Shown here one piece after another: positions 1 through 8,052 of a stretch of DNA of 36,438 bases. The stretch is from IMG/VR virus record IMGVR_UViG_3300046794_000164, positions 1 to 36,438 of that record. One strand, given 5' to 3'. Origin of the DNA: a virus. A program made the position numbers and the translations under genes. How positions within the stretch are numbered: the stretch's first letter is position 1; the number at the start of each line of letters is the position of its first letter. The notes beneath the pieces are model-generated. The model worked only from the letters and a program-made list of their open reading frames with translations, searched no databases and was not told the origin of the DNA.

Positions 1-184
1 CAGAGCGCGGGCTTGTGCGTCGTTCGCGTGTCAGGGTTGAACGGTCACCTGCGGCCCATGTACATCTCGGCGCCGTTGGCGGACATGATGTGCAGGTACG
101 GGGTGCGCTGGACGCGGGCGATGAGCCAGTCGGCAATGGGCGGGCAAGCAGCTTTGCGACCAGGCGCCAGAAGAGATTGATCAT
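1..184 (-). pseudogene. Decayed small phage gene, cut by window edge
   Basis: An ATG at 184 overlaps the stop of the 213-residue gene (ATGA), which is the usual translational coupling in this operon. The first 16 codons read MINLFWRLVAKLLARP. At about 136-144 the reading then has to jump by one base to continue as IADWLIARVQRTPYLHIMSA and on to MYMGRR. That frame stops at a TGA (45-47) and resumes after it as PFNPDTRTTHKPAL to the edge. The two halves join naturally if one C is added in the CCC run and the TGA is read as TGG. I read this as a frameshift plus a nonsense change in a short phage protein with an N-terminal hydrophobic segment. The family is not firmly recognised. A sequencing error could explain the frameshift but is less likely to explain both lesions. 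Confidence 0.55.
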
Positions 185-822
185 GCGGCCACCTGCTGCT
201 GTTCCTGGCTTAGCGCTGCCTGGACAGCCTCGACGATCCGTCGCAGGAACGTGTATTCATGGTTTTCCTCGACAGCCTTCCCATCGAGCGGGTAATGCCA
301 TTCATCGCCGAATAGTTTGGTCAGCAGTTTGCTGTGATGCCAGCATTCGTTTGCCGTCTCGACCCTGCTCAGAACATCGATGTCATGCCAAAGCTCGCGG
401 GCCTCACCTTTGCTCAGTTCGCCCAGCTCCCAATCGTGGCGTCCGGTCTGTTGCCGACGGCGCTGGACGATGCACTTTTTGGCGAGGGTATGGAGCGCGT
501 CACCGCTGAATCGCGTGCTGCTGATCCCGCGATTTAGGCAGTTCAATACGTAGTCCCAGCTGCAGTTGGTGACGAACTCGGAGACGGTGCGCGGCCCCAT
601 GCCGCCCCAGTAGGCGCTCCAACTTTTATCCCAGCAGTTGATCGTGATCTTGCCTTGGGCCGTCTGGTAGTTCGGATTTGATCCGGTCGGACAGTCGCGG
701 CGACCGAAGTCCTCGAGGAACACGGTGATCGGGTCAAGTCGCGGGGCGCCTGTGATCACTAACTTCGTGACAGACGAGCGCTCAATCTTCAGCGGCTCGG
801 CCGGTTTGTTTTCTGTGGGCAT
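181..822 (-). CDS. Conserved phage protein, 213 aa, unknown function
   Basis: This 213-residue soluble protein has no signal peptide or membrane segment and no motif that I can name. The start at 822 has a good Shine-Dalgarno (GAGAGGACG) about 6 nt upstream. Visible features are a Trp/Tyr/Cys-rich middle (CWDKSW near residue 63, then SAYWGGMG and CSWDYVLNC) and a charged C-terminal half ending in a Gln-rich tail (SQEQQQVAA). The stop overlaps the ATG of the decayed gene at the left edge. It is the penultimate gene of the leftward early operon in this window, downstream of the methyltransferase and away from the recombination genes, so its role is probably accessory. Confidence 0.75.
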   Translation of the reverse strand: MPTENKPAEPLKIERSSVTKLVITGAPRLDPITVFLEDFGRRDCPTGSNPNYQTAQGKITINCWDKSWSAYWGGMGPRTVSEFVTNCSWDYVLNCLNRGISSTRFSGDALHTLAKKCIVQRRRQQTGRHDWELGELSKGEARELWHDIDVLSRVETANECWHHSKLLTKLFGDEWHYPLDGKAVEENHEYTFLRRIVEAVQAALSQEQQQVAA

Positions 823-966
823 GGGGCGTCCTCTCTGGTCGCGTCACGACCAAAAGTGATGTCAAGGGGGGAAAGTTGTAGGAAGAAAAAGGGCAGATTT
901 CCGGAGCAGCCCAGAAACTGTCGTGACGGGACAATCTGGCTATAACTCAAGCCGGAGAAGTACCGA

Positions 967-1050
967 ATGAAACGACTGACGGAATGGATAAACCTTATTG
1001 CTGCAGTGATTCGCCTGATCAACGCGATCAGCCGTACGGGTTGGTTTTGA
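967..1050 (+). CDS. Possible 27-aa hydrophobic peptide
   Basis: A short plus-strand reading frame (MKRLTEWINLIAAVIRLI followed by NAISRTGWF) starts with ATG 6 nt after a strong Shine-Dalgarno (GGAGAAG, 954-960). A TATAAC hexamer lies upstream at 941-946, but no convincing -35 accompanies it. The peptide is a basic, amphipathic or membrane-type helix, of the size and composition of small membrane peptides or type I toxins. It runs convergently into the 3' end of the methyltransferase gene and overlaps it by 23 bp. The support is the ribosome binding site and the clean helix pattern only, and chance is possible for an ORF this short. Confidence 0.35.
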   Translation: MKRLTEWINLIAAVIRLINAISRTGWF

Positions 1051-2725
1051 GCTGGCTGAGAATGCGCTGTCCAATCCAGCGAACGACGGTGACCGCCTTG
1101 CTGTTCCCGATCGCCTTATAGCGCGGCCCGTCCGGGCAGTCGCTGGCAGGCTTGCCGCGCCAAGGGATTAGCGTGTAGTCGTCGGGCATGCCCTGGAGGC
1201 GCTCGCACTCGCGGGGAATGAGGCGGCGAACCGAGGCTGATTCCGAAACAACGTTGGGGCCCAGGGAGGAGTTCGTGTTGTCGACCTGCTTGCCATAATT
1301 GCTGGTCAACGTTTGGGCGACATCGCGACATGCAACAATCGGCTGGCCACGTCCGGTTCCGTCCTCACTGCCGTCGAAGCCATCAGCTTTCAGGGTGTGA
1401 GTGACTTCGCCTGTGATGCACACGGCTACCTGGCCGCCGGCGTTGGCGTGCCTGTTCGAGTGGTTCATTGCTCGTAGCGTTGGAGATACCGCCCCGGCAT
1501 CGGCGTCATGATCTTTGCAGCTGAAGGCGAGCACTGCATTTTCCTGGCCGTTGTTTCGACCGAGCGCGAAGGCCGTCGAGTTGCTGACCCCGGGATCTTG
1601 TGTGCCGTGCACCACCAATAGGCCTGACTCCGCATCCTGCTGAGTGGCGCTGCCGGCCGCCTTGCCGTTGGCATTGAGTGTGCCAGCCACAATGAAGGCC
1701 TCGGAGTCGCGATGACTACTCTGCGCCTGGGCTCGGAGTGCCGGGGCGGTGATGGGGATGTCGTCGAGCGAATACCCTCCGGACTTACACCCGCCGCCAA
1801 CGAGTGTCGGCGCGACAAAGAACGTCTCGCTTTCGAAATCTTGCCGGCCACCGTGGTGGGTGAGAGTGCCCGCCCGCTCAACCGAGCCTGTCGCATTGCC
1901 TGCGCCGAATGCTGGGATGCCGCCGAACATGCTTACCGCCGGGCCTTCATCGCCCTCACAGTTCACGCAGCCGTACGGTCCGAGCTCTTCGCCGAAGACG
2001 CATCCACATCCGCACTGGAGCGCAGGGCCGAAAGGAGTTGTTCCGGTAACGTCTTGCCCCTCGCCTCGGCGCGGCGCAGTATCCCGGCGCACGCCTTCTC
2101 GCTCAAAAAGTACCTCGGTGGGATCGAATCCGTCTCGAGCACTTGCGACAACGAACACACGGCGGCGTCGTTGGGCCAGGCTGAAATATTGGGCGTCCAG
2201 GACCCGCCACGCGATTGTTCTTTTGGGTCCATACACACAACCAGCGTCCGGCCATTTCTTCCCTGAAGGCTGCAGTTCGCAGTCTTCCCCAGCAAGCGCG
2301 CCAAGAAAGCATCCGAAGGCGTTCCCTTTGTCGCTGAGGACGCCGGGGACGTTTTCCCAGACGATGACGCAGGGCGGCTTTCGCTGGTCTGCTCGAACAT
2401 AGTCAACTGCATCTGCGAGCTCCACGTATCTGATGGTGAGGGCGCCGCGCGGGTCGGTGAGGCCTTCGCGCATCCCGGCTACGCTGAAGGTTTGGCACGG
2501 TGTTCCGCCGACGAGGACGTCTGGCGCAGCGATCTTGCCGGCCAGCACCAGGGCGCCGAGCTTGGTCATGTCGCCCAAGTTCGGCGTGTTCGGGTAGTGG
2601 TGAGCCAGCACTGCGCAGGGGAAGGCCTCTATCTCAGCGAACCACGTAGAGCACATCCCGAGCGGCTTCCATGCAAGTGTTGCTGCCTCAATGCCGGAGC
2701 ACACGCTTCCATAAGTGATGGGCAT
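1028..2725 (-). CDS. dcm: DNA (cytosine-5-)-methyltransferase
   Basis: This is a C5-cytosine methyltransferase that transfers a methyl group from SAM to cytosine in duplex DNA. Motif I (GSVCSGIEAATLAW) is at residues 6-19 and motif IV (GGTPCQTFS) has catalytic Cys77. The ENV motif VI is at 124-126, motif VIII (QRRRRVFVV) at 185-193, motif IX (RECERLQGMPDDY) at 505-517 and motif X (YKAIGNSKAV) at 536-545. At 565 residues it is longer than usual because of a roughly 270-residue insert at 220-490 where the target recognition domain lies. The insert begins with a Cys cluster (C238, C240, C242, C253, C256) resembling a zinc ribbon and then carries repeated 'x-T/A-L' strand motifs. No cognate endonuclease is adjacent, so it is an orphan phage methylase, probably protecting phage DNA. 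The start at 2725 has a GAGG about 9 nt upstream. Confidence 0.93.
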   Translation of the reverse strand: MPITYGSVCSGIEAATLAWKPLGMCSTWFAEIEAFPCAVLAHHYPNTPNLGDMTKLGALVLAGKIAAPDVLVGGTPCQTFSVAGMREGLTDPRGALTIRYVELADAVDYVRADQRKPPCVIVWENVPGVLSDKGNAFGCFLGALAGEDCELQPSGKKWPDAGCVYGPKRTIAWRVLDAQYFSLAQRRRRVFVVASARDGFDPTEVLFEREGVRRDTAPRRGEGQDVTGTTPFGPALQCGCGCVFGEELGPYGCVNCEGDEGPAVSMFGGIPAFGAGNATGSVERAGTLTHHGGRQDFESETFFVAPTLVGGGCKSGGYSLDDIPITAPALRAQAQSSHRDSEAFIVAGTLNANGKAAGSATQQDAESGLLVVHGTQDPGVSNSTAFALGRNNGQENAVLAFSCKDHDADAGAVSPTLRAMNHSNRHANAGGQVAVCITGEVTHTLKADGFDGSEDGTGRGQPIVACRDVAQTLTSNYGKQVDNTNSSLGPNVVSESASVRRLIPRECERLQGMPDDYTLIPWRGKPASDCPDGPRYKAIGNSKAVTVVRWIGQRILSQLKTNPYG

Positions 2726-2775
2726 GGTTAAACCTCGCTGGTATATTCCGCCGGTTATTAAATTTGGTGACCCGC

Positions 2776-3432
2776 ATGGAACGCTTGAAAAAATCGATAT
2801 TTAGCTTCTGGTTCTTATTAGTCTGCATAGTTTTTGTGTGCGCTATTTTTGCTTCCTATTACTACTGGACGATGTTTGGGAGTCAGTTGTCTTCGAATTC
2901 TGCAGATTGGTCAGCATTTGGAAGCTATTTTGGTGGTGTGTTTGGTCCACTAATATCGTTCTGCACTCTTCTAGCTGTTCTTAAAACGGTTTACTTGCAG
3001 AGAGAACTGCTCGATGCTCAGAAAGATGAATTTCGTGCTATAAATAATCTTCAATCTGAAAGCCTCATGGCCCAGTCGGAGCAGTTGAATCTGGCGAAGG
3101 CGGAGTCTCGGCAAACCGAAATTCAGTCTTATCAAACATCCCAGATTAATTTAATTGAGATGTTTATCGAGCATCAACGTCGAATAGCTGAAAGCCTAGA
3201 GCAACATATTGCGTCAACAAAGGATGCTCGCATTTCGCATGAACAAAAGATGGCTGCGCTGGAGAATCTTCGAGCGAGGAAAATCAAGGCAAATAACGCT
3301 GCAAATAGTCTTCTGATTCTGGCGTTTGAAATTTCCGTAACGCAGTTTTCTGATACGGGCAAAATAAAGATGCTTCTTGCAGAGAGATTGCCGCCCATTT
3401 TAAATTTGAAAATGCCCTCATCTGAGGGGTAG
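2776..3432 (+). CDS. Two-TM coiled-coil membrane protein, possible exclusion or abortive-infection gene
   Basis: The ATG at 2776 follows GGTGA at 2766-2770. An upstream in-frame TTG at 2764 is less likely. The 218-residue product has an N-terminal membrane helix (about residues 9-28) and then a short loop with a WSAFGSYFGGVFGPLISF motif leading into a second membrane helix (about 50-68). A long charged, Gln/Glu/Ala-rich coiled coil follows to about residue 170, with a hydrophobic C-terminal patch (SLLILAFEISV). This two-helix plus coiled-coil layout, with the FGGxxGP turn, resembles proteins annotated as putative phage abortive-infection (putAbiC-like) proteins. That assignment is from memory of the pattern and is not proven. 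The gene is clearly AT-richer than its neighbours and points against the leftward operon, which is typical of an acquired accessory gene with its own promoter. Confidence 0.75.
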   Translation: MERLKKSIFSFWFLLVCIVFVCAIFASYYYWTMFGSQLSSNSADWSAFGSYFGGVFGPLISFCTLLAVLKTVYLQRELLDAQKDEFRAINNLQSESLMAQSEQLNLAKAESRQTEIQSYQTSQINLIEMFIEHQRRIAESLEQHIASTKDARISHEQKMAALENLRARKIKANNAANSLLILAFEISVTQFSDTGKIKMLLAERLPPILNLKMPSSEG

Positions 3433-3664
3433 GAACTTGAGCTAGCTCCTCTCACCGGCTGGCGTGATTCGTTGAAGTGGGGAGGGTGCTGACGGGCAGC
3501 GCGGGAATGTTTGAGTATTTTGGTACTTGGAGCGCGCTGCATTCCTTGGCTAGCATGACTGGTCTGCCCGCATGCTGAGGCTCAGATAGTTGACGACTCT
3601 TTGATTTCGGATAATCTGCTGAGCTTAATTTCGACGTCTTGGCGTCCTTGTTGGCAGGATTTAT
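3433..3664. other. Intergenic, no gene seen
   Basis: These 230 bp separate the two AT-rich plus-strand membrane-protein genes. A minus-strand open frame crosses the region but has no ribosome binding site and is antisense to the upstream gene. No strong hairpin terminator or LexA-type box was found. A promoter for the downstream gene is expected here, but I could not assign one with confidence. Confidence 0.4.
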
Positions 3665-4315
3665 ATGTCTAACTGGTTCTCAAATCATCCGGCGACTAGC
3701 ATCATTGGTCACACAGTTATTATTGCGGCTGGAGTGGGGGCGTTCTGTATTTTTGTTCTGAACGATAATCGAATTAATTTGTATAAGGCACAGGTCGAAA
3801 CCTCCAAAGCACAGGTGGATAACTCTAAGACTATTGCTGAGCAGTACATCCAGAAAGTTTCGGGTTTAGAGGCTGAAATTGGAACGTTAAAGGCGGAGAA
3901 TGAAAGGTATTTAGCTTGGCTGACTTTGGATCAAAAGTCTTTTCCCGCTCTTTCTTTGAAGATCAGCAACCTTGAGCGCGAGCTAGAAGCAGCAAGGCTG
4001 ACTAATAAAGGGGCGGATGGGGGTGAGAATCTGCCAGCCGTCAATTTTTATGAGTTCTCAAAGGGTTTTTCAAAGGGGGAGTCCTTCAAAGATCCGAAAA
4101 CTAAAGCTGTACTAGGCGTCTCAGATATTTCGGCTAACTATACTGCTTACGGGGCAGTTACATTGCCAGATGGTAAAGTAATTAGCCTCAACGGTGCGAG
4201 GCCTGGGGAAGGATGGGACTTCAAGAGTGCTGGTAAGGATTACCGACTAACGCTTGATTCGGTGAACTGGACCAATAATAGTTTGAAAGCCTCGGTTTCG
4301 GAGGTGGTGAAGTAG
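3665..4315 (+). CDS. Membrane-anchored coiled-coil protein, unknown
   Basis: The 216-residue product starts at an ATG preceded by an AGGAT-type Shine-Dalgarno about 6 nt upstream. One membrane helix lies near the N-terminus (about residues 14-33, HTVIIAAGVGAFCIFVL). A heptad-like coiled coil follows (about 40-110, including two AQVETSK/AQVDNSK repeats). A separate C-terminal domain (about 125-216) is rich in Gly, Asp and aromatic residues and looks like a small beta domain. The topology suggests an inner-membrane protein with most of its mass on one side. It is AT-rich, points against the leftward operon and sits directly after the other coiled-coil membrane gene, so the two may be one accessory cassette. 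I do not recognise its family. A role in superinfection exclusion or defence is inference only. Confidence 0.75.
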   Translation: MSNWFSNHPATSIIGHTVIIAAGVGAFCIFVLNDNRINLYKAQVETSKAQVDNSKTIAEQYIQKVSGLEAEIGTLKAENERYLAWLTLDQKSFPALSLKISNLERELEAARLTNKGADGGENLPAVNFYEFSKGFSKGESFKDPKTKAVLGVSDISANYTAYGAVTLPDGKVISLNGARPGEGWDFKSAGKDYRLTLDSVNWTNNSLKASVSEVVK

Positions 4316-4465
4316 CCGAATTTTTACTACTTCAAAGTAGTCCCTATCTGGTAGATAATCCGCCGACCGGCCTACTGGGAAATGCTTCATGCCTCTGGAT
4401 TGGGCCTCAGCATGTGACAAAGGCCATTCAAGTGATGCACATGCATTTGAGGCCGCACCAGCGTA

Positions 4466-4777
4466 TCAGCCGAGGCAGCCGATGCGCAGGGCTTCGCGGT
4501 TGTAGGCGAGCTCAAGTTTGCGCGACACGTTTTCGGGTATTACGTATGCGTGCCGCGGTGGCGCGAAGAATGGTGCTGAGCCTTTCGGCCCGAGGGCGTG
4601 CAGGTGATGAAGGGCCAGGGTCATTGCCTCGCCCTGTTCATCGATCTGATGCCACTTCATCAAGTCGGCCAGCACCTGTCGCGTGCCGGCCATGGCATGC
4701 ATTCGCAACTCTTCCTCGCCACGAGCCTTTCGTTTCGTCGCAGTCTTTGCCGATCGTTCTTTCTGCGCAGCTGCCAT
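4466..4777 (-). CDS. Conserved phage hypothetical protein, 103 aa
   Basis: A small basic protein with a Lys/Arg-rich N-terminus (MAAAQKERSAKTATKRKARG), a helical middle and a Pro/aromatic stretch (APPRHAYVIPENV) near residues 72-84. The ATG at 4777 has GAGG about 7 nt upstream. It lies 69 bp after the HTH gene in the leftward early operon and precedes the AT-rich cassette. No catalytic motif is visible. The charged N-terminus would suit nucleic-acid binding, but that is only a guess. Confidence 0.7.
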   Translation of the reverse strand: MAAAQKERSAKTATKRKARGEEELRMHAMAGTRQVLADLMKWHQIDEQGEAMTLALHHLHALGPKGSAPFFAPPRHAYVIPENVSRKLELAYNREALRIGCLG

Positions 4778-4846
4778 GGCTTACCTCTTCGATACCGCTG
4801 GCCGGTATTCCGAGCCAGGTCTGTCGTTTGCGTTGTTGAACGCGGG

Positions 4847-5440
4847 CTATGCGGCGCATGAGGTACTACCTCGGCGCGCTTTCGGGTAGTCGATGCCGTG
4901 GGCCGTAATGATCCGCTCGAAGGCTTTGTTGCCGATGGCCAGCTTCCCGCAGCACTGGCGCCGGGTGATGCCCAATTCCATGAAAGCCCTGATCCGCTCT
5001 GCATATTTTGCGTCTCTGGCATCTGCTTGCTCCTTGCTCAGCGCGTCATTCGCGCCTCCACGGCTTGGGCGCTGAAATGTGATGCCGTGCTCTTTGGCGA
5101 TGTTGTAGATAGCCTTCCTGCTGACGCCGACGACCGCCGCAACTTCCACTTGGGTGTGTGTGCTGCTCAACCCACGAACTTGATCGACCATCCTTTCGCG
5201 CGCCTGCTGGCGGGCATTGAATGCATCTGGTAGCGGAGGCGGTGCTTCAACCCGGCGCCGAACAAATGGCTTCGGTGCCGGCGGCATCTGGTTGCTGTAG
5301 CTGATCGGCTTGGGCTTGTAATTGTAGGGGGCGGCTTCTTCGATCTTGCCGCCCATAGCCACGAACTGGGCGATTTGTGCCGCCAGCTCGTTTGACTTGG
5401 GCCGAAGCTGCTCAACCAGATTGAGATGATTGCTAATCAT
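4847..5440 (-). CDS. DNA-binding protein with two helix-turn-helix motifs
   Basis: The 197-residue protein overlaps the stop of the exonuclease gene by four bases (ATGA at 5437-5440), so the two are translationally coupled. A Pro-rich linker (about residues 40-75) precedes a helix-turn-helix of the kind found in resolvase and phage HTH proteins (about 95-120, TQVEVAAVVGVSRKAIYNIA). A second HTH-like segment follows near 150-185 (GITRRQCCGKLAIGNKAFER). Both have the A-x3-G-V/I-S/G-x-K pattern of a recognition unit. It may regulate early genes or guide the recombination proteins to DNA. The exact family is not known to me. Confidence 0.75.
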   Translation of the reverse strand: MISNHLNLVEQLRPKSNELAAQIAQFVAMGGKIEEAAPYNYKPKPISYSNQMPPAPKPFVRRRVEAPPPLPDAFNARQQARERMVDQVRGLSSTHTQVEVAAVVGVSRKAIYNIAKEHGITFQRPSRGGANDALSKEQADARDAKYAERIRAFMELGITRRQCCGKLAIGNKAFERIITAHGIDYPKARRGSTSCAA

Positions 5441-7074
5441 GCGGCCACCTTCACCAGCCTCACGCCGGCAGCGATGAAGCTTTGCCCCTTGGCGGCAACC
5501 ATGGCGTCGAGAGCTTCCCAGTTGACCGACAGGACCGAAATCGGCACCTGCCCGACTGCGACGGCATGGACCAGCGCCTCAAGGTCGAAGACTTCGGCCT
5601 GAAGGCTCAGTGGCGTCTGCGCTGTTGCAGCAACCGGCTTCGGCGCTGCCTGGGTGACTGGTGCGGGCTTTACCGGCTCCGACGTAACCACCGGTGCAGG
5701 CTCGGCGACAGGCTCAACCACCTGTTTTGCCTTGGATTCGTCCTCGATGCGCTTCAGTTCTTCCTTTCGTATCTGCTCGCGCTGGGCTTCGGCTTTCGCT
5801 TCCTCGGCTTTCTGGTGCTCGGCGATCCGAACCTTGATCAGTGCGACTAGGTCGTCGTTGGCCTTCATCACCAGTTGCTGAGCATCGACGAACAGGAAGG
5901 CATGGTCGACGGCCAGCGTGCGCAGGCTTTCGACGTTCAGGCGAATGCCGTCGGCCATTTGGCTGGCGTCGATCTTCGCCCGGGCCAGTTCGGTGTCCAC
6001 GGCATCCTGCAGACTGGCGATGGTGCGCTTGTTCTTCATGGCGCCCGCGAAGTCCGCAGTCACGGCCGGCAGCGTCACTTTGCCCAGGGTCTTGTTGATC
6101 GCCGCGACGTGATCAGTCAGCGCCTGCTCGGCCTTTTGTTTGATGTTGTTCTTGACCAGCAGCTCTTGAGCCTTCACCAGCTTGTCGACCTTTAGGCGAG
6201 TTTCCCGGGCGTGCTTGCTGATGCGATCCAACGAGCAGAACAGCTCGTCGATGGTCTGGGTTTGCGACAGTGCCTGCTTCTTCGCCGCCGTCACGGCGTC
6301 TTCAACATCGCCGCACCACTTCACGGCCTTTTTCGCGTCCGCGAAGTCTTGGTCAGTGGTCAGCGTGGTTTTCACCGAGTCGATGACGGCCAGAGCCGAC
6401 TGCTCGAACACTTTCAAGTTGCTGGCGGTAACCATGCCAGTCAGTTCGATGCGCAACGCTGGCAGTTCGTCCGGGGCCTTGCCGACAACGATCGACGGTG
6501 CATCTGCCACTTCGTGGCCGGCGAGATCCGCCTCGAACTGTTTCCAGCCTTCGACCAACTGCGCGGCGCGGCCGGCAACCGGGCGATATTCCATGCTGAC
6601 GAAGTTCTCGGCGGTGCCGTCGGAGCACACGAAGATCACGCGCTCGGCGCCGCTCACCAGAAGCTGCTGCTCAAGCTGCCAGTAATAGTGCGGGGACAGA
6701 TCTCCCGACTTCACCTGGGCGACCAGCGATTCGTTCCAGAGCTTGTGCTCGAACAGCGTCTCACCGAGCATCGTCGCTCCGTCCATCGAGGCGAGCAGGT
6801 TGCCATCGGTGCCTACGACCGGATACAGCTCTTCGCCGATCATCGATTCCACCAACGGCCGGGCAAGGGCCTCAGTGGCGTGCCCCCTGTCGAAGATGTG
6901 CTGCTGCGACGGGGTCACGTCAGGCGAAATGCCGGTCTTCTTTAGGGTCAGTAGGTCGGTGCGGGTCTGGTACTTCGAGGCACCCATCATTGCCGGTGCT
7001 TCGGATGCAGTGAAGTGCTGGGCGCGGAGGGCGTGCCACTCGGATGAACCTTGAGCTACGTTATGGATTTTCAT
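5437..7074 (-). CDS. YqaJ-family (lambda-exonuclease-like) viral recombinase nuclease
   Basis: The N-terminal half is a PD-(D/E)XK nuclease of the YqaJ family, the 5'-3' exonuclease partner of a RecT annealase in phage recombination. The N-terminal motif QGSSEWHALRAQHFTASE is at residues 8-25 and Glu68 lies in RGHATEAL. The metal-binding core is Asp98 in MDGAT plus the Glu109-x-Lys111 pair in FEHKL. QLEQQL at 133-138 is the conserved Gln motif. At 545 residues it is about twice the length of the nuclease alone. The C-terminal part (about 210-545) is helical, with a Lys/Glu-rich coiled coil (about 400-450), a Pro/Val/Ala linker and a small terminal domain. The stop and start overlap both neighbours (HTH gene downstream, recT upstream), which supports a coupled operon. 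Confidence 0.92.
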   Translation of the reverse strand: MKIHNVAQGSSEWHALRAQHFTASEAPAMMGASKYQTRTDLLTLKKTGISPDVTPSQQHIFDRGHATEALARPLVESMIGEELYPVVGTDGNLLASMDGATMLGETLFEHKLWNESLVAQVKSGDLSPHYYWQLEQQLLVSGAERVIFVCSDGTAENFVSMEYRPVAGRAAQLVEGWKQFEADLAGHEVADAPSIVVGKAPDELPALRIELTGMVTASNLKVFEQSALAVIDSVKTTLTTDQDFADAKKAVKWCGDVEDAVTAAKKQALSQTQTIDELFCSLDRISKHARETRLKVDKLVKAQELLVKNNIKQKAEQALTDHVAAINKTLGKVTLPAVTADFAGAMKNKRTIASLQDAVDTELARAKIDASQMADGIRLNVESLRTLAVDHAFLFVDAQQLVMKANDDLVALIKVRIAEHQKAEEAKAEAQREQIRKEELKRIEDESKAKQVVEPVAEPAPVVTSEPVKPAPVTQAAPKPVAATAQTPLSLQAEVFDLEALVHAVAVGQVPISVLSVNWEALDAMVAAKGQSFIAAGVRLVKVAA

Positions 7075-7958
7075 GCTTGTACTCCTTCGATTGGTGCGAG
7101 CCCGTGAATGACGTCGATCTGCTCTTCGCTCAGCGTGTATTTGCTAGCTATCGTCGCGATGACCTTTTCGGGCGTAGATCTGCCCGCATCAATCGCACCG
7201 CGCCATTTCGGAAGGTTCTCGGCGAGCTTTTCATATGGGTATTCAGGAAGCTCGTCAGTGGATGCCGTAGTGCGGGGTGAAACATCGCGAACTACCGGTG
7301 CATTTTCTTCCAGCTCATCGGGGCTATACACACCAAGGATCACGTCTGGGCAGTAGAGGCGCGACCATCGCTTTGTAGCGAGGTACGCCAATTGTTGGCG
7401 GGGATCATCTGCCCAAAGCGTACTGTTTCGGGTACGTGCTTGAGCCAGCAGCAGCTCAAGAACTCGGGGTTCATCTTCACCGCGGAAGGTTGCCCAGACC
7501 TTCACGCCCAGACCTTTCTCGTCTTCCAGCTTCCATCCTGGTACTCGGTACTCGCCCTTGTCGCCGTTCTTGATGGTGAACTGGCCGATTACCTTCTCCC
7601 AAGCACCGAACCACTCGTAGCGCAGGCGATCCAGAACCGGTGCGCAGGTGGTGATAACTGCGTTTACCAGTTGAGCCTCGTAGCCCAGCACGCCGTTGAC
7701 CAGGTGCGTTTTTTGCGCCACGGCGAAAGGGTTCATCTTCCACTGCATCGATTGCATGACGACCGCCAGGCAATCCGCCGGATTGCCGTTGAAGTGCCTT
7801 GGCAGAGTGGCGCGGCCGGTGGCCATGACTTCGGCCAGACGCATCATCTTGTCCAGGCTGTCGCCGTCCAGTACCAGTGCGCTGGTGCTGGTTGCTGCGG
7901 GCGGAAGGACGTGGAGGTTTCGGTCGTGCGCCACCGGCGCCACGCTTTGAGCGGACAT
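7071..7958 (-). CDS. recT: RecT-family single-strand annealing protein
   Basis: A RecT-type annealase that pairs complementary single strands made by the adjacent exonuclease. The RecT core runs from about residue 38 to 215. It includes LPRHFNGNPADCLAVVMQS, MNPFAVAQKTHLVNGVLGYE, the CAPVLDRLRYEWFG segment and ARTRNSTLWADDPRQQLAYL, all in the order seen in RecT proteins. The C-terminal tail (about 230-295) is acidic and variable. The 295-residue length is normal. The start at 7958 has GGGAGA about 7 nt upstream, and the stop overlaps the exonuclease start (ATGA). Together the two genes form a complete RecET-like pair for phage recombination and concatemer formation. Confidence 0.95.
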   Translation of the reverse strand: MSAQSVAPVAHDRNLHVLPPAATSTSALVLDGDSLDKMMRLAEVMATGRATLPRHFNGNPADCLAVVMQSMQWKMNPFAVAQKTHLVNGVLGYEAQLVNAVITTCAPVLDRLRYEWFGAWEKVIGQFTIKNGDKGEYRVPGWKLEDEKGLGVKVWATFRGEDEPRVLELLLAQARTRNSTLWADDPRQQLAYLATKRWSRLYCPDVILGVYSPDELEENAPVVRDVSPRTTASTDELPEYPYEKLAENLPKWRGAIDAGRSTPEKVIATIASKYTLSEEQIDVIHGLAPIEGVQA

Positions 7959-8052
7959 GAGTGTCTCCCGCGCCTTCCTTGCGGGGCGCTGTGCTGATCA
8001 AAAGGGGGGATGTGAGATACTCCTTGAATTACTCAATTTGAGAGATCAAGGA

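Noticed and set aside
789-1022. 77-codon minus-strand frame between the methylase and the 213-aa gene
   Set aside because: It overlaps the start of the 213-aa gene in another frame and has no ribosome binding site. The opposite-strand 27-aa frame has a much better one.
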